This document shows positions 6,969 through 11,786 of a DNA stretch of 11,786 nt, one piece after another. This stretch comes from Dictyocoela muelleri (Eukaryota > Microsporidia). Below the pieces are notes generated by a model. It saw nothing but the letters and a program-made list of their open reading frames with translations, did not search any database and was not told the origin of the DNA. Numbering within the stretch: position 1 is the stretch's first letter; every line of letters begins with the position of its first letter. The stretch is from the NCBI GenBank assembly GCA_016256075.1, contig SDVU01000626.1, forward strand, positions 1 to 11,786, read 5' to 3'. The position numbers were made by a program, and so were the translations under genes.

Positions 6969-7246
6969 CTAAAAATTACCTTTTTTGGAATTTTTTTTGA
7001 AAAATTTAAAAAGATCTTCAGTCTTAATCTCTATTTATTAAATTAAGAAATTTTAAAAAACTTTTATTTCTTCAAAATTTTTTTTAACGATTTATAATAA
7101 AAATTTTTTATTGTTAATATTCTCAGGATTCAAAAGATATTCTTAATTTAATCAAGTCTTAGAATTTATTTTCATTTAATTTTAATCTAATTTTTTTTAT
7201 TCATTATTTGTCGATTTTTTCAAACTAGGTATAATTAAGATGATAT

Positions 7247-7340
7247 AAGTATCCTTAAAGTTTTAGAATTAACATCTTTAAAGTTAAATCAATATCCTTA
7301 AAGTTAAATTAATATCATTTAAAGTTAAATTAATATCATT
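7247..7340. repeat. Tandem repeat of about 21 bp
   Basis: Units of the type AATATCATTTAAAGTTAAATT are repeated three to four times with small differences (CCTTAAAGTT versus ATTTAAAGTT); the last two units are nearly identical and the first is degenerate. It lies about 280 bp upstream of RPB6. Confidence 0.8.
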
Positions 7341-7617
7341 TTATTAATAAAAATTTGCAATGATAAATATTAAGAATAATTTTCTAAAAATTTTAATCGA
7401 TATTATCATCGTAAGATAAAATACCACTTAGATAAAATATTTTTACTAATAACATTAATCAATCTATTTGATTTAATTAATCATTCTTACAATTTGTTAT
7501 TATTTATAATCATAGTCTCTTAATATTATTATTTATATTTATTTTTTTATATTTAAAATCTCTTTATAATTTATGTTTATTATTAATCTCCTTATTAATT
7601 TTTTATCATTTTTCATA

Positions 7618-7621
7618 CCCC
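7618..7621 (+). promoter_or_regulatory. CCCC start-proximal motif of RPB6
   Basis: CCCC touches the ATG at 7622 and is almost the only C tract in several hundred bases. It is the same type of microsporidian start-proximal signal as seen before PFS2. Confidence 0.55.
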
Positions 7622-7945
7622 ATGGAATCCGACTACGAATCATCAACACTTTCATCATCAGCAGAGATTCAAATATTTGAAGCAAAGAAAGAAAAGAATA
7701 TTGGTGTAAGAGTGACTACACCGATAATGACAAAATTTGAGAAAGCATATATTATAGGGATGCGTGCAATGCAGTTGAGTATGAATGCACCACCAACTGT
7801 TGATATTGAAAATATGACTGATCCTCTTCAAATTGCAATAAAAGAGTTTAACGAGAACAAAATTCCATTTGTTATTGAAAGAAAGCTTCCCGATGGTTCA
7901 GTAGAGTTTTGGCGATTAGATGAATTGATAAAACCTGATATGTGA
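7622..7945 (+). CDS. RPB6: DNA-directed RNA polymerases I, II and III common subunit Rpb6 (RPABC2)
   Basis: Rpb6 is a small subunit shared by the three nuclear RNA polymerases; it clamps the C-terminal part of the largest subunit and is the counterpart of bacterial omega and archaeal RpoK. The product has 107 residues. The first 30 are Ser/Asp/Glu-rich, a shortened form of the acidic tail in other eukaryotes. The conserved domain spans about 31-104: [20 protein letters not shown] (32-51; family consensus [20 protein letters not shown]), SMNAPP (53-58), [10 protein letters not shown] (67-76), [13 protein letters not shown] (81-93) and FWRLDELI (96-103). Yeast Rpb6 is about 155 residues, so the shortening is all N-terminal. 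No intron is visible. The start follows directly on CCCC. Confidence 0.96.
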   Translation: MESDYESSTLSSSAEIQIFEAKKEKNIGVRVTTPIMTKFEKAYIIGMRAMQLSMNAPPTVDIENMTDPLQIAIKEFNENKIPFVIERKLPDGSVEFWRLDELIKPDM

Positions 7946-7950
7946 TTAAC

Positions 7951-7986
7951 AATTATATTAGGTGATAATATTATATTAGGTGATTA
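7951..7986. repeat. Two-unit direct repeat after RPB6
   Basis: ATTATATTAGGTGAT occurs twice, at about 7953 and 7971, a few bases after the RPB6 stop codon, and so lies in its presumed 3' untranslated region. Too short to classify. Confidence 0.6.
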
Positions 7987-8020
7987 ATAATTAGTTAAGT
8001 TGATAATCATTAGATATGTT

Positions 8021-8026
8021 AATAAA
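8021..8026 (+). terminator. AATAAA polyadenylation signal candidate for RPB6
   Basis: First AATAAA after the RPB6 stop, about 75 bases downstream, followed by TATTTTATTTT. A reasonable 3'-end signal, but the base composition makes chance occurrence likely. Confidence 0.4.
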
Positions 8027-8098
8027 TATTTTATTTTCAGATTTATGCATTCCTTTCAATATGTAAAAATCAAGGTTTTTATTTATCATTTAAAAACT

Positions 8099-8486
8099 AT
8101 ATAGATGGTTCAGTGGTTAACACTCTTGAATGTAACAATTAAGTATCGGGGTTCGAATTATTTAAAGTCGGTTAAACAAATAATATGGGAATGATATTGA
8201 GATACAATATCTATATGTGTTATACATTTATTTATGCATGATATATCTTATTAAGACTGGTCTAATTTTTTATAGTGAAGTATAAGAGACTTTCCTAGTT
8301 GTAGAGATGAGTTCAGCGACGTATGTAGAGAAAAATTAGTGAAAAATAAAAATTCATAAAAAGCCACTAATTACCTGTATCCTGCTTTTCCTTGATAAAG
8401 TTAAATTTACATATAAATAATATATGCATAGCTTAATAGTGACGTATAACCTGAACACCAAGAAGCAAAGATCTAAATAACGACTA
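8099..8486 (+). mobile_element. tRNA-derived SINE, copy B (diverged, 3' truncated)
   Basis: The start ATAGATGGTTCAGTGGTTAA carries the A-box part and GGGGTTCGAATT the B-box part of the same tRNA-like head as copies A and C; the first few bases of the head are lost. The body keeps the conserved block AAGCCACTAATTACCTGTAT at 8361-8380, and GTGACGTAT and GAACACCAAGAA further on. It ends near CGACTA at 8481-8486, where the terminal 3' domain of copies A and C (the GGAGACAACTCTCC hairpin and GTTGTC end) is missing. It is the most diverged copy and so probably the oldest. A foldback element follows directly. Confidence 0.8.
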
Positions 8487-9029
8487 CCCAGAATTTGGTC
8501 TGTGACCGAATTCCGGTTTTCGGTGCAAAAATTAAACCTTTGAAATGGACACGTTAGTATGACGCATACACTTTTATAAGATAAAGATTTGATTCTACAC
8601 CATTCAGACAACTCCAATTTTTTTTTCTAAAAAAGGTAAAATGTTAGAAGCAAAGACATTTTTCTATGGCAAGCTCTGAATGCTTGCATTCTTCTGCAAA
8701 AAATATAATTACATTGCACTTAAAAATTTAACTTCTCTAAATTAAGAAATATAATATAATTACTTATTTTTACAAAAGAATGCGAACATTTCAGAGCTTT
8801 TCATAGAAAAATATTTTTACTTCTAAGGTTTTACTTTTTTTAGAAAAAAAAACGTAGTCCGAACGGAGTAGAACCTAATTTTTCTTTTCTAAAAATTATA
8901 AACACATGGTTTTTGAAAACCGAATATTTTAAATTAATTTATTTGCATTTTTTAATTTTCAATGTGACCATTTTCCGGGTTCGATTTGTGAACCAAAATT
9001 CGGAATTTGGTCTGTGACCAAATTCCGGT
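8487..9029. mobile_element. Foldback (MITE-like) element flanked by TA
   Basis: Nearly the whole 543 bp consists of two inverted arms. The ends match as (C/A)CC(A/G)GAATTTGGTC, and the similarity continues inward. The inner arms at about 8591-8700 and 8772-8871 are the best preserved: CTAAAAAAGGTAAAATGTTA, AAGCTCTGAA and TGCATTCTT on the left have inverse counterparts on the right, about 80-85 % alike by eye. The dinucleotide TA lies at 8485-8486 and 9030-9031, compatible with a TA target duplication of the Tc1/mariner type. Each end is itself palindromic (GGAATTTGGTC-TGT-GACCAAATTCC at 9002-9026). There is no coding capacity, so mobilisation would need a transposase from elsewhere. Confidence 0.7.
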
Positions 9030-9049
9030 TAACAATTTGTTGAATGTAA

Positions 9050-9512
9050 GGCCAGATAGCTCAGTGGTTAATTATCTTGGATGTAAATTTTAAGTATCGT
9101 AGTTCGAATCCCGCTGAGGTCACTCTTTAATAAATAATGAGGGTATGACATTAAGCGGTCAAAAACTATATAAATATAGTATTAATATACGGTTGTTCCG
9201 GTGTGGTATAGCTGATTACTACTTGGTATAATATGACAATGAAGCAAAAGGGACTCTCCTAGGTGTTGAGAATTGTTCGGCGACGCATCTCGGCAAAAGG
9301 TAGTGAAAAATGAAAATTCATGAAAAGCTACTAATTACCTGTATCTTGCTGATTCATTGATAAAACGAAAATCGCGTGTACAGCTGGACTTCTGGATAGT
9401 TTAGAAAGTGACGTATTATTGGAACACCAAGAACTAAAGGTCACTGACCACGGTAGGAGACAACTCTCCGGTTTGGCAGCAATGGATGTTGTCAACATGT
9501 AATATATATATA
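9050..9512 (+). mobile_element. tRNA-derived SINE, copy C (full length)
   Basis: This copy has the best preserved head: GGCCAGATAGCTCAGTGG gives a canonical A box (TAGCTCAGTGG), and AGTTCGAATCCC a canonical B box. The body aligns with copy A from end to end (by eye around 80 % alike), including GCTACTAATTACCTGTATC, ACAGCTGGACTTCTGG, GTGACGTATTATTG and the terminal hairpin GGAGACAACTCTCC at 9456-9469. It ends with GTTGTC at 9488-9493 plus an AATATATATATA tail. No clear target duplication was seen. Short minus-strand open frames across it are not genes. Confidence 0.87.
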
Positions 9513-9584
9513 ACAATGAATTCTATTTCTAATATCATTATGGGCTCTAATTTTGACAAAATTAAATTTGCTTTTTTTTCTTAT

Positions 9585-9660
9585 AAAATGATTTTGTCAT
9601 TTTATCGGGAAAAATATTTTGTCATTTTTCCGTAAAAATGACTTTGACATTAAATCGGGA
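9585..9660. repeat. Three degenerate units of about 25 bp
   Basis: AAAATGATTTTGTCATTTTATCGGG is followed by two related units (AAAAATATTTTGTCATTTTTCCGT, AAAAATGACTTTGACATTAAATCGGG). They lie downstream of SINE copy C. The function is unknown. Confidence 0.6.
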
Positions 9661-9759
9661 AGCGGAACTGTAATGGCTATATTAAAATTTAACTTAAATG
9701 GTCAAAATATAAATGAAAGGCCAAGTATAAAAATATTATTTAAATAATTAAAATGTAGA

Positions 9760-9838
9760 GATTAATTTTAAATATAGATTACATTTACGATTCAATTTCG
9801 AATATAAATTACATTCATAAATTCAATTTTAAATATTT
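9760..9838. repeat. Two to three degenerate units of about 30 bp
   Basis: GATTAATTTTAAATATAGAT, GATTCAATTTCGAATATAAA and AAATTCAATTTTAAATATTT begin successive imperfect units, two of which continue with TACATTTAC or TACATTCAT. They precede the 11-bp array. Confidence 0.55.
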
Positions 9839-9851
9839 TTAAAAAGTAAGC

Positions 9852-10234
9852 AATGATTATTAAATGATTATTTAATGATTATTTAATGATTTTAAAGATT
9901 TTAATGATTATTAAATGATTATTTAATGATTATTTAATGATTATTTAATGATTATTAAATGATTATTAAATGATTATTTAATGATTTTAAAGATTTTAAA
10001 GATTATTAAATGATTATTTAATGATTATTAAATGATTTTAATGATTATTAAATGATTACTAAATGATTATTAAATGATTATTTAATGATTTTAAATGATT
10101 ATTTAATGATTATTAAATGATTATTTAATGATTACTAAATGATTATTAAATGATTATTTAATGATTATTAAATGATTATTTAATGATTATTAAATGATTA
10201 TTTAATGATTATTAAATGATTATTTATTGATTAT
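9852..10234. repeat. 11-bp minisatellite running into the 3' end of a gene
   Basis: About 35 units of AATGATTATTT or AATGATTATTA, with occasional AATGATTTTAAAG variants near the left half. On the minus strand the unit is AAATAATCATT, and the array directly follows, and slightly overlaps, the last codons of the small minus-strand gene, whose stop codon and AATAAA lie inside the last degenerate unit. The two unit types alternate irregularly, which suggests expansion by duplication of unit pairs. Confidence 0.92.
10223..10228 (-). terminator. AATAAA overlapping the stop codon of the small coiled-coil gene
   Basis: On the minus strand the gene ends CAATAAATAATC, so AATAAA contains the TAA stop codon. 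Very short 3' untranslated regions with signals close to or over the stop are plausible in compact genomes, but the flanking minisatellite is AT-only and could produce the hexamer by chance. Confidence 0.4.
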
Positions 10235-10508
10235 TTAACTCATCAACTTTCTTCTCAAGTTCATCGATCTTATTTATAATCTCATCACTCTCAAAATTAC
10301 TCTGCATCTCTTCAAAAAGCTGTTCTGCCAACTCATAAACTTGCTTCTGTAGTGTAACATTTTTTATTAAAAAATCTATATCGTCAGATTGGTTTATTTT
10401 TATTTTTTCTTCTATCTCTTCTAATACTTTGCTGTATACGTTGTAAACTTCTAAAATGTCTTTTTGCGCATGTGCATTTTTTAAATCTGAAAATCTCATA
10501 TGAGCCAT
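10224..10508 (-). CDS. Small coiled-coil protein, family not recognised
   Basis: 94 codons from ATG at 10508 (MAHMRFSDLKNAHAQKDILE...) to TAA at 10226-10224. A frame extension to a TTG seven codons upstream is possible, but the ATG is preferred because the C-rich CCGATCC directly precedes it, similar to the start-proximal motifs of the other two genes. The product is highly charged and predicted to be helical: residues 20-40 (VYSKVLEEIEEKIKINQ) and 68-94 (EEMQ...KIDELEKKVDELNNQ) have heptad-like spacing of Leu, Ile and Val, typical of a coiled coil. There is no signal peptide or membrane segment. The ordinary amino-acid composition within very AT-rich repeats argues that it is real. The final residues ELNNQ are encoded by a degenerate minisatellite unit. 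It may be a small subunit of a larger complex, but I cannot name one. Confidence 0.7.
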   Translation of the reverse strand: MAHMRFSDLKNAHAQKDILEVYNVYSKVLEEIEEKIKINQSDDIDFLIKNVTLQKQVYELAEQLFEEMQSNFESDEIINKIDELEKKVDELNNQ

Positions 10509-10558
10509 GGATCGGAAACTTTTTTTCAATTTTAAGAGAATTTATTTTTGAAACTTTG

Positions 10559-10690
10559 AAAGTTTAAGGTTTTAAAATTTAAGGTTTTAAAGTTCAGTGT
10601 TTTAAAGTTTAGGGTTTTAAAGTCCGAGTTTTAAAGTTTAAGTTTTTTTAGTTAAGGTTTTAAAGTTTGGGTTATTAAAGTTTTAAAATT
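10559..10690. repeat. 15-bp minisatellite upstream of the coiled-coil gene
   Basis: About nine units of AAGGTTTTAAAGTTT with variants (AGTGTTTTAAAGTTT, AGGGTTTTAAAGTCC and shorter 14-base forms). On the minus strand the units read AAACTTTAAAACCTT, and one carries the telomere-like AAAACCCTAAA. The array starts some 50 bases upstream of the ATG at 10508 and so occupies the promoter region. Confidence 0.88.
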
Positions 10691-11025
10691 TGTTAATTTA
10701 AATGGTGATATTTATTTAATTCTTATGAATTTTAAAAATAAAAAATTTAAAAGGGTTAAATTTAAAAATCTTTTAATATTAAAAATTTTTAAAATAATTT
10801 TTGGAGCGTAAAATTTATTTTTATTAAAAATTTTTATCCTTTAAATTAAAAATAAAATAAACCTGAAATTAAAATGTAGAATTATGATGGATTAAAGATA
10901 AAATTTCATAATGGAAAATTTGAGATCATGTTTTGAATCTTATAAGTGTAATTTTTTTTAAATAATAGAAAAAGTTATATTAATATAAGATTATCTGAAT
11001 TAGAGTAAATTCAGACATTTCCTTT
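10691..11025. other. AT-rich spacer, nothing recognised
   Basis: No open frame, RNA gene or strong repeat is visible. Short mirror-like AT blocks (AAATTTAAAAATCTTTTAAT near 10756, AAAATTTTTATCCTTTAAATT near 10825) resemble parts of the 6932-6968 hairpin but are too simple to interpret. Confidence 0.5.
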
Positions 11026-11092
11026 ATAAGCATATTTAAAAAATATAAGCCGATTTAAAAAATATAAGCCGATAATAAAAAATAAGCCGAAT
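11026..11092. repeat. Tandem repeat of about 19 bp (ATAAGCCG units)
   Basis: Four units of the type ATATAAGCCGATTTAAAAA with small changes; the first has ATAAGCAT and the last two are shortened. The repeated ATAAGCCG core is conspicuous in AT-only surroundings. Confidence 0.8.
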
Positions 11093-11127
11093 TAATAAAT
11101 TAAACTTATTAAATAAATCTAAGAGAT

Positions 11128-11229
11128 TTATTCATGTAACTGATCAACCAATCTTTCTATAGACGATAAATTCATATAAACTCGAAGATTTTTCAAATTT
11201 TCTTTTAAATAAAAATTAATAAAAACCCC
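11128..11229 (-). pseudogene. Possible C-terminal gene fragment
   Basis: A minus-strand frame of 33 codons ends KNLRVYMNLSSIERLVDQLHE before TAA at 11130-11128. Upstream the frame meets a TGA and, 16 codons further, a TAA. The residue mix looks like a real protein end rather than AT-rich noise, but the fragment is too short to identify. It could equally be chance. Confidence 0.2.
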
Positions 11230-11345
11230 TCATAAAGACTCTTTTAATTGTGTTTTTGATTTACTATGAGAATTCTTTTAGATAAATTTACGTAAAATTT
11301 ATAATTGAATTTAGATTCCAAAACCTCTTACTTAATTTTATTTTA

Positions 11346-11660
11346 CAACGATTTAGAGCCCCTCTCAGATTTGAAAATCTTAATTGGTAAGAGCATATAG
11401 TATGTTTTTTATTTCAAATAAGCGTAAAATATCGAGATAAATCTAATTATATAATCAATATTAACAATCCAAAGATATATAGACATTTACCATTTTGCTG
11501 CTTCACACCAAATTTTTTAAATGTCTATATATCTTTAGGTTTTTAATATTGATTATATAATTAGATTTATCTCGATATTTTACGCTTATTTGAAATAAGA
11601 AACATACTATATGCTCTTACCAATTAAGATTTTCAAATCTGAGAGGGCACTAAGTCGTTG
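11346..11660. mobile_element. Foldback element with nearly identical 143-bp arms
   Basis: The left arm 11346-11489 is the inverse of the right arm 11518-11660, with a 28-bp spacer (11490-11517). Only a handful of differences are visible along the arms, such as CAACGATTTAGAGCCCC versus CAACGACTTAGTGCCC at the outer ends and ACAATCCAAAG versus AAAACCTAAAG near the inner ends. The arms have no coding capacity. The high arm identity indicates either recent origin or continuing arm correction. No target duplication is obvious. It sits beside SINE copy D and resembles none of the other palindromes in the window. Confidence 0.85.
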
Positions 11661-11700
11661 GAGAACCCTTAATTTCTAGTCCTATTATTATGTTTTTTTG

Positions 11701-11786
11701 TATATATATTATATATATTAAATGCTGACAACATCCATAGCTGCCAACCCGGAGAGTTGTCTCCAACCATAGTCTTATGACCTTTG
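11701..11786 (-). mobile_element. tRNA-derived SINE, copy D (3' end only, cut by window edge)
   Basis: The reverse complement reads CAAAGGTCATAAGACTATGG, then GGAGACAACTCTCCGGGTTG and GTTGTCAGCA, and then an AT tail at 11701-11722. It is practically identical to the 3' end of copy A (4106-4167). The head of the element must lie beyond the right edge. Confidence 0.9.

Larger units (their letters stand above)
6668..7617. other. AT-rich intergenic region between PFS2 and RPB6
   Basis: About 950 bp with no gene or RNA seen on either strand. It contains a possible polyadenylation hexamer for PFS2, a perfect hairpin at 6932-6968 and a tandem repeat at 7247-7340. The final 150 bp before RPB6 are T-rich, like the upstream region of PFS2. 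Confidence 0.6.

Noticed and set aside
8354-8617. Minus-strand open frame of 87 codons
   Set aside because: It crosses the boundary of SINE copy B and the foldback element, so it is an accident of two repeats.
9331-9516. Minus-strand open frame of 61 codons
   Set aside because: It is entirely antisense to the 3' half of SINE copy C.
9852-10234. CRISPR-like array
   Set aside because: Units are 11 bp with no unique spacers; it is a simple minisatellite.
11380-11410. tRNA-like AATTGGTAAGAGCA in the arms of the 11346-11660 foldback
   Set aside because: It resembles a D-arm, but there is no B box or acceptor stem at a suitable distance.

Overview
The window looks like nuclear DNA of an AT-rich eukaryote with a reduced proteome, most probably a microsporidian with an enlarged, transposon-filled genome. 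Three observations point that way: the two recognisable host genes are intronless and shorter than their yeast or animal counterparts (a 408-residue Pfs2/WDR33 and a 107-residue Rpb6). Both have a CCC-type tract just upstream of the ATG, as described for microsporidian genes. The rest is roughly 80 % A+T and filled with DNA transposons, short elements and simple repeats. The species cannot be named from the sequence, and the microsporidian assignment is an inference.

Layout. 1-943: an 8-bp microsatellite and an old imperfect palindrome. 970-3611: a Merlin-family DNA transposon with 19-bp terminal inverted repeats, an 8-bp target duplication and a broken minus-strand transposase; it sits in the loop of a small palindrome and carries a large internal inverted repeat. 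3731-4179: first copy of a tRNA-derived SINE. 4242-4894: remnant of a MULE (Mutator-like) transposase. 5441-6667: polyadenylation factor Pfs2/WDR33. 7622-7945: RNA polymerase common subunit Rpb6. 8099-9512: two more SINE copies separated by a 543-bp foldback element flanked by TA. 9585-10690: minisatellites on both sides of a small minus-strand coiled-coil gene of unknown function. 11346-11660: a near-identical-arm foldback. 11701-11786: the 3' end of a fourth SINE copy on the minus strand, cut by the window edge.

The two recognised genes both serve mRNA production: Rpb6 is shared by the nuclear RNA polymerases, and Pfs2/WDR33 recognises the AAUAAA signal during 3'-end formation. AATAAA hexamers lie shortly after both genes, and one overlaps the stop codon of the third gene. 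The most novel material is the SINE family (three copies plus a partial one, sharing a structured non-tRNA 3' domain) and the several unrelated foldback elements.
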